64,000 nucleotides of DNA, taken from Rhynochetos jubatus (taxonomy: Eukaryota > Chordata > Aves > Eurypygiformes > Rhynochetidae). The number at the start of each line of letters is the position of its first letter. Position 1 is the stretch's first letter. The position numbers and the translations under genes are program-made. The stretch lies in contig CM050654.1 in the NCBI GenBank assembly GCA_027574665.1, positions 29,221,722 to 29,285,721 on the forward strand, written 5' to 3'. This document shows, in pieces, positions 1 through 14,714 of this stretch. Below the pieces are notes generated by a model. That model did not search any database, was not told the DNA's origin, and saw only the letters and a list, made by a program, of their open reading frames with translations.

Positions 1-1130
1 AAACTTTGTGGTTGTTTGGCACCTTTTCTTTCCTTGTTACAGTCCATGTATGGAATGATCTTTTTAAGCCTTAATAGGGAATATAACCAGGAAAATATGT
101 TTTTAAAAATTCTGGAAAATAATACTGAAGCTTTCTCTATTTATCTGTCTTAAAGGAAACAAAACACAGCATTTACTGCACATCAAAGATCAAAACCTAA
201 GGATTTCTTTTTTTTTTCTGCCTTGAGATATAGAAATAGGCAGAGTGAGGTTGAAGCTTGAGCATTCAGAATCAAAAGGATCCACATGAAGTGGATCCAG
301 CACTGATTGTTTTGACAGTCCCTTAAAGAAGGAAAGAACGATGACATAAGGGAAAAAAAATAAATTAGAATAAATGTAAACCCGCAACAATTAACTGACC
401 ACAAGGGATTAGTCCTAATTTTGTTCTCATTCTTAGTTTGATGTGTCTGACGTTTTCAAGTTTCCCTTCCCTGCTGGAAAAGAATAATCTTCCATGTATC
501 TCATATATAAATGTATCTAAAGGTCCTTAGGTGAGCTGGAAATCACAAAGAAGTTATAGAAAACAGTTTGGAGGTTCTCCTGAGTGATGCAAAGGACCAA
601 TAGGTGAGATTTTTCTGTAAGTGAGATGATTATAAACTCTATAGAAGTGCTATTGTCCTTTGAGCTTTTCCCTATTTTTTGGTCTATGGAAGAGAGAAAA
701 TTGTTTGCCACAAAATAGAAGAATTGAAACGCATACTGCCATGATGAGAGCTTAGCTTGTCACATAGCCTTTTTTCTGTCTAAAAAGGCATTCAAAACGT
801 ACTGGAAACATGGTACAGAATAGATAATATACATGTGATATACACAAACCCTTAAAACTCCATCAATGTGGCTTACAAAAACCATTTATTTCTATTGTTT
901 TAAGATTATTGGTTCATAGTATAGTTAACTTTTTATACAAAAATATGGTTGTTTTCATTTACTTGTTTAATTTTGTAGCTTTGTAGCCAGATGTTGGCAA
1001 TCAATAGCTGTTTTTCAAGACACAGAAGAGTGTTTATTGCCCAAATGTTTCATTTGTTTTATCAATACTGCTACTTTTTATTTTAATTTTTAATCAATAT
1101 TTTGACTGGAAAATTACACTGACAGAGAGT

Positions 1131-1212
1131 TAAGTGGTCTAGTAATTGGGAGACCTGGATTCCTCTCTGGTTTAAGCAAGTAATGTGATTACTGTTAAAT
1201 CAGTTCAGCCAG
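1131..1212 (+). repeat. MIR/CORE-SINE-like relic, sense
   Basis: The text reads TAAGTGGTCTAGTAATTGGG, then AGACCTGGATTCC, then a degraded region with AAGCAAGTAATGTGATTA. This follows the order of tRNA-derived MIR-type SINEs: a 'tagtggttag' A-box-like part, 'gagacctgggttc' as the B-box part, then the 'tgtgacc..gggcaagt' core. The copy is heavily diverged and short, so it is old. The family name is from memory of consensus sequences; an unrelated tRNA-derived SINE is possible. Confidence 0.5.
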
Positions 1213-1928
1213 GTCTCATGCGTACAGATGTTTACCATCATAAACAGAGATTACCTAGTTTTATATTTATTTGAAACTTGCTGATTTTTATTTCTTTTAA
1301 TATGGACTCTAGATAAGAGTTGTGATTTAAACTTCCCTGGGTGATTCCACTGGTTTTCAAACTTGTTAGGTTTCCAGCATCCAGATGTCTTATAGCAGCC
1401 TCTGAACCATTCCCAACAACGCAGCTGTCTCATTTTGTTGAGGACCCAAAAGATGCAAAACAAAATCACTGTCTATAACCTACAGAGTATAGATACAGAC
1501 TAAGCATGTTTTCATTGTATTCCTCCGATAAAGAGTCTGCCTGACATGCAGAGGAAGATAAGCCAGGGAAAGAAGCTATGCACTCAGATTTCAGTGGAAG
1601 ATTCTTATTAATAACCATGTTAATTTTTAAAATGTTGTATTATCATACAAATCCTATTATACTGAGCTATAAGCTTTCCACATCATTCAGATTTGTCACA
1701 TATCAAAATCACTACTTTTACTTGTTTGGACTGGTCACAAGGGGTTAAAGAGTTAAAACGTAACACCCCCAACTTCAGAACTGCAATTTAATCTGGAATG
1801 AAATTTGGATTTATCTGACTGTACTTAAGTCAGGAGAAGATTTTCAGTTTAATCCAATTGATTTGGTTGACATGAATTGGGGATTTATTTTTTTTAAATA
1901 ATGACTACCATGAAAGAGAAATGGGAGG

Positions 1929-1947
1929 TTTTTTTTTTTTTTTTTTT
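1929..1947 (+). repeat. Poly(T) run
   Basis: Nineteen consecutive T residues. It could be the poly(A) tail of an old minus-strand retroposed copy or a simple homopolymer. No recognisable retroposon body adjoins it. Confidence 0.9.
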
Positions 1948-2624
1948 CCTGCATTGGATTTTCATTAATACTTTAGCAACAAATAAAAAAAGAGAAAGTT
2001 TTACAGAAAGTGTTAAGGTTTGAATTTCTTCCACCAAAAGATCATTCCACAAAGTCATTTTAGGTTTGGGTAATGTAGGATGGAAAAGCAGGTTAGTGAA
2101 AAGAGTGGGAGAAAAAGAAAAAAACCAAACTCGATTGCATGGTAAAGAGCAGGGTTTGTGTTTCAGTGTGAAAATAACATACTGTTCAGTAACTGGTTGT
2201 AATTCTAAATACTGCTAAAATGACTTCTGTGGCCCTGTTCCAAGTACATTAGTTTAGCCTAAAAGTCACCAATGCTTCTGGGAATGTGGCTTCATTTCAG
2301 TATAATGGGATTATTCAAAGGAAATGTAGGGAACTACATGAGAAATTGCCTATAATTTTCCATGTAAAATTACAAGATCTCTAATAACATACCCAAGTAT
2401 TCAATTTGTCTGAACAAGATTTGTAGTGTCTTTCCTTTAGTAAGAAATATTTCTGAATCCCTGCATGCATATTGCATACATGCACAATACTTTGAGAACA
2501 GGGAAGATTGATCTTATTGTTCTCACTTACATATGTGCGCTTCCTGACTGCCAGCCTCAGGAGCAAAGGATGTATTCTGAATTGATCAAATTAAGAAGAT
2601 AACTTTGCTTTGCTTTGTCATTTC

Positions 2625-2740
2625 TATTTTTCCACTGAGGAAATGAGAGACAGTCAGTGATGGGCTCATCATCCTGTCACAAGTAATGAAGAAAGCTATA
2701 GAATTAAGAAATTGCCTTGAAATTCAGATCTGCCCATCAA
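2625..2740 (-). repeat. MIR/CORE-SINE-like relic, antisense
   Basis: On the + strand the text runs TTTTTCCACTGAGGAAATGA, GAGACAGTCAGTG, then TCCTGTCACAAGTAATGAAG and AAATTCAGATCTGCCC. This parallels the familiar antisense MIR layout: 'tttacagatgaggaaactgaggc', 'ggtcacacagctagtaagtggcagag', 'gattcgaacccagatctg'. Order and spacing of three blocks agree, so a real, well-worn SINE is likely. No flanking target duplication is visible. Confidence 0.55.
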
Positions 2741-5700
2741 ATCAGGTAGCTGCAGCCAGCTACTTCAAATGTGCATTTAACTTACAGAGAGATGGTCCAT
2801 TTGGTCCCTTAAACTTCCAGTTATTTAACTTAATGTTTAAAATTCTTTTAAAGAAGAGGGAGATAAGATTATATTCTTAAAATGTGTTCATTAGCTTATG
2901 CTAGCACACCAAAATCCATATTCTAGCAAAGTTTAACAAGGGCAGTTATACAAATATAAATCCTCTATTGAGCAATTTAATGATAAGAATAATCACATTT
3001 ATCAGGCCCTTCTCTATCAGAGATAGCATGTCAGCCTAGTTAGTTTTCTCTTTACCTTAACTTTGGCAACTCCTGTACTTTCTTAGGTATGCACATGTAT
3101 TTCATTCTCATTTGCAGCGGACAAAAACTACTTACTTTACAAAATGTGTGTTCTGTATAGAGCTCAGCTTGAGAAATAGAACAATGATACTTTTGTTCAG
3201 ATAGCTTTCTTTTTCTGTCTCTAATGTACTAGCACAACACTGGGACACATTTGTGTTGCAGTCCCTGTGATCATATCTTTGAATTCAAATAAAAAGCTGC
3301 TTCAATTAGGAGCAGATTTTCCACAAGTACTTGAAAGCAGTATTAATCTGCATAGAACAATACTGCTTTGTACTCAGGGCAATATGGTGGTTAATCTGTC
3401 AAATCCCCAAAATTCTGGCTGCCCCCATGACCCCAGCAGAAAGAACAGGAAAGAACAAAACCATAATGCAGACTTTTAAAAGAGTCATTCTGTTGTATCA
3501 ATCAGCTAACTGTTAATGAAAGTCAGTAATACAAATAAGAACATCTAGTAAACCTATTTTATTGTTAAAATTAGTTCATTTCAGTCACTCTTAATCTGAT
3601 CGATACACTTTTTTCCCCACCACAATACCCTTTCTTATGGGTACCATTCCCCTTATATATTAAATCAGGGACTCTGTAAAGATCCTGCTTTCTCTCTTCA
3701 GGGAAAATAGAGACCTAACAAGGAACCCAGATTGCCATAGCAAACAGAAGGTCCCCTAATGAACTGAATGAGGAACATTAAAAGACTCTATACTTATCTG
3801 TAGTATTTAACTTTTAATTTATATATTTGTCACTTCAAAAATCAGACTATTCTGTGAAAAAAGAAATAATTTACTTATTAAATCAAGTTACTACTTATGG
3901 CATTGTTTTCCTGCACAATGTATTTTTTATAACAAAGCTCTTGAGGATGAAGAGTTGCAACTTTCATCAAAACAAGAAAATAGCAGAGACAGACACAAGT
4001 AACATTCTTGAAAGCTTGAAGAATGCAGGTGCTAATTATACTTTACTTAATGCATACGAAAGAGTCTAAAAATCCATTAACCGACAGAGAACTTAATTTT
4101 CACACACAATCTTCTCTGAAAAGAAACTATGAGCAAAGAGAGCTGTTAAGAGGTCTCCTGGGATCAAATCTTTGATGGTTTATTGATCTCATTCAGTGCT
4201 TTTAGAATCATTAAAAGTCACCTTTCTTTTGTCATTCAGTCCTAGGGAGTAAATTGAACATTATGTTCATGTAGGTCATTGAGTACTTTTTTACAGTAGT
4301 TTATTCAAGCAAACAGAATAACGTGCTTCTACTAACTGACTGGCAAGATTAGGATATCAGAGAAGAAGAAAGATTGTTAAAGAGAAACAAAGCACCAATT
4401 TGCTTTGTAATAGGCTGCTCTTGAAAAGCAAAAGATTCAATTACTTAAGTGAAGTGTGTAAAGGGGCCATAGATTTCATATTTGTGTCTTTGTGAAAGTC
4501 CCTGTCTAAAGTAAAACCTTATAGTAAATACCACCTATTTTCCCTACATTGGGGATCAGAAAGCAAAAAAGAAAACAACCACAACTCTATTCTTTCATCA
4601 TCCCATCATAACCGTTAACATCATGTTCAATGTAAGGCATTAAACAAAGAGATTATTCTGAGAAAATGAGAAGCAAATACCATAAAAAAAGTGTCTTTCT
4701 TCTAGGAAGAACTCTAGTATGTGTAGTATTCAATAAAGCTTAAGACAGCTGCTCAATTAAATCACCTTTAGTAAAAAAGTAGCAGTCCTGATATGTAGAA
4801 CTCAACCTGGTTACATTCAATGAAAAACTAAACATGGAATTGTAGAGTCAATAAATTCTCTACACTGATTCAGTAAACAAATACTGTACAGTTGAGAAAC
4901 TTTGTCACTGTTCCCCAAACCTGCTGATCCCATCTGAGTATCAACTGCTGAAATATCTTAGGGATATCCAGATTCAGCTAAAGATATAGATAATCCTCCA
5001 CTTTTTTTAGCGTAAACCACAATAACCAAGGTTATTAGTTAAGTTTGTTTCTCAGATACCCCTAAAATACCATTCCTATTTCCCTGAATTGTCTGTCTTC
5101 ATATTGTCTTTTCACTACCCAAGTTACATACAAGTAAGTAGAAGAATAATTTTTTTTATTCAAGACCTGATCCAGAATAGCCAGACTAGCATAGTAGGAC
5201 CCTGGTCAGAATTCCTTTGCTTATAATTGCCAGTTCTCAATCACCTCACCTCATGGCAGTCACAGAGTCTAAAGGATCCTTAACTAGGTGATTCTTTGTT
5301 AATTCAAGCTGCCTCATGTCATAAAGAACTGAAGAATGAAGCATATCTCTTCATCCAAGTACATGCTTAGGCGGAAATGCCCAGCTATGCCTATTTTATT
5401 TCTATATGTGCAAAGCACAAATTTCCAACAACAGCAAAAGCAAGGTGAAAATTGGCTTAAAGAAGCATGTGTCAATCCCTTAAAACACAGTATTATTCAT
5501 ACAACATACTGCACTTTACCAACAGGTAAATGATCTTTGTAAACACTGACATAAATCAAAACAAAAAGATATTTAGAAAATAAGTAGGTAATAACACAAA
5601 ATCTTAACTTAATAATTTTCACTGACACCAGTTACAGAAGCTTATGATGACGTTCCAGTTGGAGATAGGGTAGTCAATAAGGGGGTTGACCACTCCTCCT

Positions 5701-8700
5701 GTTATTTGGGATCAGAATCCTCCTACTGATAGATGTTTCATGCCCAGGAAAAATATGAAATTGTCTGAACTCTGAAACATGTGCTTTGAAAATCAGTAGT
5801 CTTCAGCTACTTTCTCAAACTGAATAATGACTTCTCTTGTACTTAAGGATCAAATTGGAATAGTGGATAGTAAACTCTGCCTGTCAAACTGCATTGAAGT
5901 TTACATAAGATTAAGTGTTGCAGATTATATCTACATAAGATATCAAAGCTGTGAGGTCACAAGCAAAATAGCAAAAGAAAACGTGACAAGCCAAATGAAA
6001 AAGATTGAGAGTTTTATGACTGAAAGGGTGGAAACATAGCAGGTGCCACTACATAACCTTAAAGAACATACTGCGTTGTTGCTAATACAAGTACTAAAAA
6101 TGTGAAACATCCCTCCAAAAACTCTTTCCTCAAGTTACTCTCATCAAAACCTTGCTACCATTTCTACTAGTCCAACAGACTTCTCGTACAAAAACCTTAC
6201 ATTCTTAGTAAAACCATAGCATTAACTGTGAATTTTTCAATTACTTCCCTACCTCCCACCAAAACAGCCATTCTTTACTGCATAACTTCTTTACTATCTT
6301 TTTCTGGCCTGTATATTTCCAGGAACCTATAGATGCTACCTAACATAAAATATAACAATTTTATAACTGAAATATTCATCTAAGGAGCAAGGTGTTTCTA
6401 GCCTTTCCCACCTAAAGAACTGTATAGAAATTAACACCAGTATCACAAACTATGGACACAAAAAGCAAAAAATGACCAGATTAGTATGTGAGGCAGATTG
6501 GGCACAGGGTGTGTGTATTTAGTATCAGAAAAAATTTTCCCACTCAGGAAAAAACAAGCGTGATAGATATCTAATAGAAATGTGTAAGATAAATGTTGAA
6601 GAAACCAGTAAATGCATATAAGAATAGGCCTATGACTTCTGCATCCTTCTTTACAACGGGAACCCATTGGCTTGTGGAAAAGGGACGAATAGCCTACTCA
6701 GGGAATGTAACAGGGGCAGTTACAGTAAATGCAAACAACAGCTACAACAGCACTGCTTCAAGACGTCTGCATAGCTTTAAATTAATGTGACAGCGAGTCT
6801 GCATACGCTAGGCTCTCCTGCAATGTAAAGAATAATTTAGACAGGTAGAGTCTAATGAAAAATAAGTTTACATCATAGTTCATAAAGAGTCAGTTAGTTC
6901 TCCTTTCAGAGACACATTCCCTGCAAATAAGAGCACTTGGATTTTATAGTGCTAATTATGCATTGTCCTAATAGTGTCTTCTTCTTTCAGGTACATTTAG
7001 AGAAAGGATTCAAGCCTAACATCACAGATTTTCCTGTGCCTCTCCTCCTTTCTGGAGGCATATGCAGGAAGCAGCCAAACACAAGGGAAACACTCCAGCA
7101 GAAAAATCCCATTAATAGACTCCCATCAAGTCTCCCTATTTCAGTAATAGCCATTTGCTGTAACTGAATTTCAAAACCCCAACCAAACTAAAAGCAGGGT
7201 CTCCGTGCGCTCCTAAGTAGACACACGCAGCTTGAAGACAGAAAGCCTAAACTGAAGTTTTCCCCTAGTCTCCTAGGGCCAGCACTACAAGAAAAAACAT
7301 ACCTATATATCCTGCCAAAATAGAGAAAATAAATCTGTAAATGCAAACCCCAAAGCTGACCTAACTACAAAAAAATAAACCACAACCTAAAAACTCCAAA
7401 AATACTGCATTAGAAAAGAAGCATTCTATATACAGCTCTTCCCACCCACCATTATCTACCTCTTCTTCCAGCACTACATCAAAAATTACTCAAATTCTGT
7501 AAAGATTTATTAATACACCCCTACCTTTTTACATGTTCTTTCTTCCTCTTCCCTAAGGGAACCATTATGATCATATGCAACTAGTTAGATTCCTCTGTTT
7601 TATAACTGGGTAGTACTTGCAGTGAGCAGAACACAGCTGACAATAATATTCTGCTAATCTGCTGGCTTTCAAGAAGAGTGGATCCAAGAGTGCTAAGCAA
7701 GAGAGCATATAATATGCAGGTGTTTACAAAGAAATAATTTTAGGCTGTTGCAGTCTTGAAGTTAGAAAATTTAATGCAATGAGAAAAATAAAAATGAAGA
7801 AAGAAAGCAAACTAAATGCAGTACATGGTATATGTAGAGCTATACTTTAATTGTGAAGAGATTGTTTCAACCATTGCATAGCTTGCTTGTTTGTTTGTTT
7901 TTGGTGGGAGGAACTATCACATCTTATCTGATCTTTCTGCCTGATTTTGACTAGAGTAGCTTGACTAGTTGTTTCCAATTCAGTATCACCATCAGGTTAT
8001 GCTGAGATAAACACAAAATGAAAAAAGTATCGGAATACCAACTAGCCAGCAAGGAACAGCAATGTCAAGTACCAAATACTTGGGCAGTCATTTAACCACA
8101 ACTCCAATGCTGTAATTCTCAGTGCCCCTATGTTTGTTTTCTTTAGTTTAAATTATGCTATCTAAAAGTGTGCAGAGTGTACCTGAGCTACTGCAACAGT
8201 CATTAGCTTATGATTTGTTTAGATAACATGTTAGTTTCAGTACGGTGTCACTTCTTTATGGATCAACTGGACAAAACACTTACAAAGCTTTCACCTAATA
8301 CCTAATGTATAGAAAATGCATCCATAGGGAAAACAAGCAATTTAGAAGTGGAAATACAGAAAACAGCAATGCATGTTTAAGGGAAACGATCCATATGAAG
8401 CCTGAGTCCAACTATATTTCATTACTACCTAATCTGAGGGGGACTTGAATTATTCCCAAGTGTCACATATTCAGAGCACAAATTCAATACAGAATTATTT
8501 TCTTCTGGGTGCCATATTTTTTTGAAAGGGCCAATCATATCTTCTGTGGAAACCTGTCTTTACCTATTAACAGATTTTTGTATCCCATTTTACAGGGTGC
8601 TAAACATCTCAAGCTCAGCAGACCAATAAAGTTACCCTTGATAACAGCATCAGCCCACAGTCAACCTTACAGGGAAATACTGCACTAGCCTATGCATCTG

Positions 8701-9735
8701 CTAGTGCACAGAAATAGGAAGATATTTTTTAGAATCATTTTGGTGTCTCTATTACAATCAAATAATAACTTTTAAAGTCTGTCTTGCAAAAAGACCATCT
8801 CCACAGTTAACAAAGTCCATTCCTTCATTCAGACCGGAGGCAGCAAAGAGGAATAGAGGCAAACAGAAATAAATCAGAACAGAGGACAAGTTCAAGAACA
8901 GAACAGAAAGCGGGAAACTGGAAAAAAGAAGAGCTATTTTGTCTTTGATGACGTATAACAATATCCTGGAAGGATCTGTAATCGAGTAAGAAGAAATGTG
9001 GTGAAAAAAAACCTTTGGTCAGCACTGGTTCAAATGTGAAACAGAACTAATAAATAAATGCACAAAGCTCTGGTTTGGAACCACGCAGCATCAGGACAAG
9101 AAACAAAAAAAGAACTAGGTGAAATCAGAAGGATTTCAGAATAGGTGAAAGGAAGCCCATTATGTTAGTAAGATGTCTGATCCACTGCATTTATCTGCAC
9201 AGTCCTACACAAGTACTGGAACCACGGGGTTCTTTAGGCACATATCTGCAGACATACGTGTCCTACTGAAACTTCAACACCTCCTACAGTGAGTACAGTA
9301 CCAGCCTGGAAGGACTAACTTGAATGGAATAATTTAAATTAGTTCTTCACAAAGATATGGGTAATGATAGCCTTTTTTTTTTTTTCCTTAAAACCCAAAC
9401 CAAATAACCAACCAACCAAAAAAAACAAAAGTAACATTTTTCAGCAGAAACAATTTAGGCCAAAGATGGGTACCAAGAGAGCCTAACAGTGGGAGTTGTG
9501 GTACTGACATTAGCTCATTACTGTGTGATGTGGACATTATCCATAACTCATTGATAATAACAAGGTAGCCACATACTATTCCAAAGAAACATGCTAAACA
9601 CTGATAGTTAACTGCAAATAACTTTGGGAAAAGTTCTGCTTTGACTAGCATTGTGTTCTGAGTTTCTTAATGGCTTCTCAGACTCTGTAAAAACAGAGAT
9701 ATTCCTCAGTGTCCACCTCAAAGACCACAACTTCT

Positions 9736-9800
9736 TATATTCTTCTGTATATTATATTCTTCTGTATATTATAATATATTATTATATTATATAAGAGAAA
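9736..9800 (+). repeat. AT-rich tandem repeat with 17-bp unit
   Basis: Two head-to-tail copies of a 17-base unit (TATATTCTTCTGTATAT) begin at 9736 and 9753 and are followed by a TATAATATATTATTATATTA tract. It looks like a small AT minisatellite or microsatellite. It has no coding content. Confidence 0.85.
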
Positions 9801-12800
9801 TAGGTTTTTAAGTAAAGGTCTAATTAAACTGTAGTGGAACTATCTAGAGATGCTTCTTTGAATGGTTACAGCCAAAAAAAGCCAGAGTTAGTGAAACTGG
9901 ACACACTACTTGGTAAGTGTAACTCCTTATTGCTCAGTGGATGTGCTCTCTGGGTTAACTTGAAATGTTTGTTGGCTTTGACAAAGAGAAAAAGTTTTCA
10001 TACTTTCAAGACCACAGGAAAAAAAAAAAAAATGTTGCTCTGTCATTTTCTGGTTGCCACATCCCAGCAGAATTAGCAGTTGATTAATCTATACATTTTT
10101 TATAAAATAATTTTTTGTGGCAAGTAGGACTTAGTCAGAAAGAACGCCATTTGGTTTTGCATTTCCAGGACAACTATGCAGATATAAACTGGACTAGTAT
10201 TTGCTGAGCCATACTTACAGAGAGGAATACTTCCCAAAATAATTCCGTAAGCTTTTATTATACAAGGCAGAATGCATTTTGGTGGGACAGCTATCTGCAT
10301 TACTTCAGGTGTTTTTGAAAGTCTCCCCAAGACACTCAGATGAACAGACATATCGGAGTGATTCTGACAAAACCAGTCAGTAGTCACCACTTCTCCACTG
10401 TCACTCCTAACCTATTCTTTTAGCCTAGCCTCTTCCTCTGCATTTTATTTTTCAGTGTAGTCTTTTCACTATGTGCTTGTATGCAGTATATCTCAAATGT
10501 TTCAGTTTCTGAACTCAGTATATGTTATACATCCTTTCCTGTAGCTGCTACACAAGGATGCAATTTGTTACAGACCCTTGGTATTTTATCTCAGTTCTTA
10601 TTTATCGTAGCCCATATACCTTTTCAACTGCTATGCCCATCATTCAATCATTAGCTTGTGCAATTGGTTACACTCTAATTATCAAACTATATTCTCAGTG
10701 AAACACATAACCCAAGGCAGATTTTCTTTGTTCTTGTTTAACACATACAGAAACCAAAAATACGGGGAGTCAGTAGAAGATGGACCTTTTGTTTCTGAAA
10801 TTCTAGTTGTGTTCCTGCTAAGAGTGTGACAGACAGTGGATTCAGACCACTGAACAGAAGGCCTCATCTGTGGCACACAGGAGAATGAACACTCCACTCA
10901 GGATTCAGAACGTCATTCTCTACATTGCCTAATTCGTCTGCCTTGCTCCTGTTCCCTCCTACTATTTTTACCATGCTTGCATACAGCAGCAATCAACCCT
11001 TAAAAGCCACGCTAAAGTACAGATGGAACTGAACTCATCCCCTGTGTTTTAGGAAAGGGCTAAGCCTCCTCTTCACTTAGACAAAAGCACATGACTTCAA
11101 GATTTTTAATTCCAGGTTTAAAGGCCAGTAGAGAAGATTAAGAACAGAATAACTGAGAATGATATGTGAGCTTTTTATTGAGCAGAACACAATATGGCTG
11201 CAAATATCTGTTACAGTTCAAAACAGGTTTAAGCAATGTTACTATTCCATGTGCATCAGGAAACAATTGTCTTAGTATGTGAACTCAGGACCCCTTTTGT
11301 AAAGGACTTAGGCACACAAAGGCAGATTTCGACAGGATTTAGGGATGACCATCACATCAAATTCTACTCATAGAAAAGTATTTTTTATGAGCTAATTATT
11401 TTGGCTCTTGCTATCAATTACACAGACAAATAGACACACCTAGGGAGCAATTCATCCCATGACTGTCTTAGAAAGGGATGAACTTGAGTTCTGGAGTGCC
11501 AAGCTCCCTCTCCTTTGGCTATAAAAGCATAGATGACTACCTTAGTTAATGGTTGTCTTCCAGATGGGCACTGTTAGTTGAGATGAATCCTGTCCTGTAT
11601 CTAAACCTGGAATGTCCCCAGGTTCCTGAAATTTCTATACTTGCCCAAGTCCTAAAGTATGTATTTTACAGAATTGAACACATCAGTACCCAGTTCAAAA
11701 GTAGCACTGAAGGTGGTACAGAAATGAAGAATTCATTACCTGAAGCAAGTGTAAGACAGATTAGGCTTCTGTACATAACAGGGCTTCCATCCCAGGATCC
11801 CTACGGCTGTGTTTTAACTGGTTCTGTGTTAAACGCAGTCTTGGGTACAGTGTCATGGCTCCCATCTTCTTAACATGGCTCCCCATTTCTTAACAGGTAG
11901 CCTAAACTGTACTGCACTGGATGTCACTCCGATGACAAAAATAGCTTATTGTTCCTTCCCCATGCAGAAATTCAACAGTGACTTTTTTTTTTTTTTTTAG
12001 CTGAGGCCAGGGCAACTAAAATCTCTGTGGATCATTCCAGCCTCAAGGGATTTACATGACAGAAACTGGTTCACTCCTAACCAAAACCACTTCACTTATG
12101 GCTGCTGCCTGAGCAAAATGACGTGTGGTGCTAAACTACTTGCCTGAGGGCATGTGTCGAGAACTCTGTGCAGCTGGATCTAATTGGACAGTCTGATATT
12201 GATAGTCTGAGAAGAGATGCTGCAGAATTAATTATCTATGGGGACAGTGCTTTAACTCCACTGTTTCAAGAGTTCCCTGTGTGATGGAACTGAGCTTCTC
12301 CAGCAAAGCAGTCTACGGTAGAATTGGTGTTCTTGTTTCAAGAGACCTCTGTATTGTGAAACCAGATAGTTTGGTAACATTGACTTAACTTTTCCAAAAG
12401 AACCTATATATAACTTCTGAAATTTCTGCACCAACACTTCTAAAGGATATAACCTGCATTTCTGTGAAACACAAATGTTCACCAACTCCCCTCCCACATC
12501 CTACTCAGAGTCCACTGTGAAACGAGGCACGTGTCTCCTAAGGCCATCCTAGAGAGCAATATTTTAAATAAACAAACCAGACCCATTTGTCTTTGCCAGG
12601 TGCTAACTTTTAACCAAATCTCTGCTTGTCCCCACTGAGCGTCACTGTGAACAGCTGCTATTGGTATTTCCATGACATCCTGTTCCTCTATTGTTCTTGC
12701 CACTTAATACAGTGCACACTTCACTTTTATTCTCATCAAATACCTTTGTTGTCAATCTAAACTGTAATTCCTTTTCCTCAGTTAGTTTTTCTCACCAGTA

Positions 12801-14714
12801 GATCCCCTTTGCATTAGTGTTAATATTAATATCCAAACTATTAGCTGATGGTGTAAAAAGCCCTTACTCAAAAAAAATCTGCATCCAAATTACCTCTATT
12901 ATAAGATGAGTAGCAATAAAAGCCGGAGACACAGAGATGATATTTTTATGCTTGATGCAGTGGCAATTGAAATGAACAAAGCCATTGTCTAGGGATGGGT
13001 GAATCGAGCACAAATTTTAATGCTATTCAGCTAGCTGAGTACTGCTTAAATGACACTGTAGGCCCTACTGCAGACTATCTGAGATACATGCAGAATGTCA
13101 GTTTTCCGAGGAAGGAGAGAAGGGGCTGGCATCTGTAGCCTAACAAATAAATATTGGTATAATATAGATCAAAATTTTAATCTTTGAGCAATATCCCAAG
13201 TTTTGGACTTCACTGGACTGTGTTCTATAGAACATCCCCTGTTCACATCCCACCCAAAACAACTCCAAGTACATTAGCAGCTAACAAACTTCATGAATAT
13301 ATTGTGGCTTCTGTAGAGAAAAAGGACATTCAGAGGGTTTATTTTTCTTGCAGGATAAAAATGCATTTAGACCAAATAGACAACAGCTGTATTCAATTTT
13401 TATTAGAAGGCAGATTTGCCTAACTCTGCCCATGGCAGTCTTTCTGGTACTGTTCTGTATAATGGCACCTAGGTATCAGATTCTCTAAGCACTACTAAGG
13501 ACCACAGCATGGAGTTTTCTAAGCAGTATTAAAGACAGTTCTGGGGACTACCAGAAAAAAAGAAAGTTATTCCTGTGCATCCACTAAACTGCAGGAGTCT
13601 CCAACCTCCATGCCCTTGTACTCAAATGTATAATTTAGGTTGACCACAGATTTTTCCCATAATGACCCTTATCTGCAAAAAAGTCAGGCATCTGTGGGCT
13701 TAGAAAGTATTTACAACACAGTACAGGGCTAGTTGAATCTCTGCTCTGATCCACTGAAGTTTTTCCAATGTATTCTTCGATGAATCATATCTTGACACAC
13801 CCTTCATTTTTCAGTTATAATTGAAAGACCTAGGGGTCTGAATTTGTTCTCACATGCATCAATATACAGATATAATTCCACTGGACTGAAGTCCTACTTA
13901 TGTCTTCTTATATCATTCTGCCTTAGAGAAGAGAGCAGTATGCAAGAGAATTCATCAGAATCAGGTGATGCAGCGCCTTAACTAGAACTGCTCACTTACA
14001 CAAAACCAAGAAAACAGAATCAGCAGATGAGACTTGTTTCACGTAAGTGCAGAGGTTGCCTTTTCTATAAAGAAAGGAGCTGTGAAGCTCTTTAGTCTGA
14101 CTGGAAAATGAAATATCTTTGTTTCTAAGCTTTGCTGCTTTTATCACCATAGAACATAAAGCCAAGAGAAAGAGAAGGACGATTAAACACCCATCAGTGG
14201 AAATCCATGGGCACAAAGCATTTCTCACTTAGGACCTTAGCTTCCAGGACTTTTGCTAAGCAAGGTTGGTTTGCAGCAGAATACACCTGTCAACAGTTAC
14301 AAAAGTTACTTTAAAGAAGTTTATCTGCATCTATCTGAGGAGAATAACTCATAGTCACAGAAATGCACATACCCACAGTCAACAAAGATGATAGCACTGA
14401 ACAAGTCAGAAACCAAAATGATAGCCATAAAATTCTTTGTTTACATTTGCAGAAATATATGTTTTCTATAACAGCCTGAAGTTCGGGAGGCTGCAATGTC
14501 ATATACCATCAGAGACAAGTGTGCACCTCTCTATGTGGATTTCTTGAGGCACACAATGCATCACAGTTATAACAGAATAAAGAAGCAGCAAAGAAATACA
14601 GCAAAAGGTAAAGTGGAGGAGAATAAGCCAAAGTACAGTTAAATCAGGCTTTCTGAGTATCAAATCAAGGGAAGGTGTATTTCTTAGAGAATACAGCAGT
14701 GAACTTGTAGTCAA
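9801..14714. other. Noncoding block
   Basis: No gene is supported. Two adjacent - strand open frames (74 and 81 codons, 12252-12703) lie upstream, in minus orientation, of a 16-base A run on that strand (complement of 11983-11998). I found no family resemblance and no paired splice sites. A consensus-like donor (TTG then GTAAGTG) occurs near 9913 without a convincing acceptor. The rest is ordinary AT-rich DNA. Confidence 0.65.
11983..11998 (+). repeat. Poly(T) run ending in AG
   Basis: Sixteen T residues are followed directly by AG, so the site could act as a + strand splice acceptor. On the - strand it reads as a 16-base A tract, as at the end of an old retroposed copy. There is no AATAAA just upstream on the - strand, and neither reading is proven. 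Confidence 0.8.

Larger units (their letters stand above)
1..9735. other. AT-rich noncoding block
   Basis: No gene is supported here. Open frames are at most about 90 codons, scattered over all six frames and without paired splice signals. CpG is rare. The block contains two SINE-like relics (1131-1212 and 2625-2740), a T19 run at 1929-1947, and a short GTTT run near 7888-7901. A fair acceptor-like site ends in TTTCAG at about 6990, but no matching donor follows it. The stretch reads as intergenic or intronic DNA; which of the two cannot be told from the sequence. Confidence 0.7.

Noticed and set aside
12252..12703. Two adjacent - strand frames upstream of an A16 tract, considered as a processed retrogene.
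   Set aside because: The frames differ, no protein is recognised, there is no AATAAA before the A tract, and no target duplication was seen.
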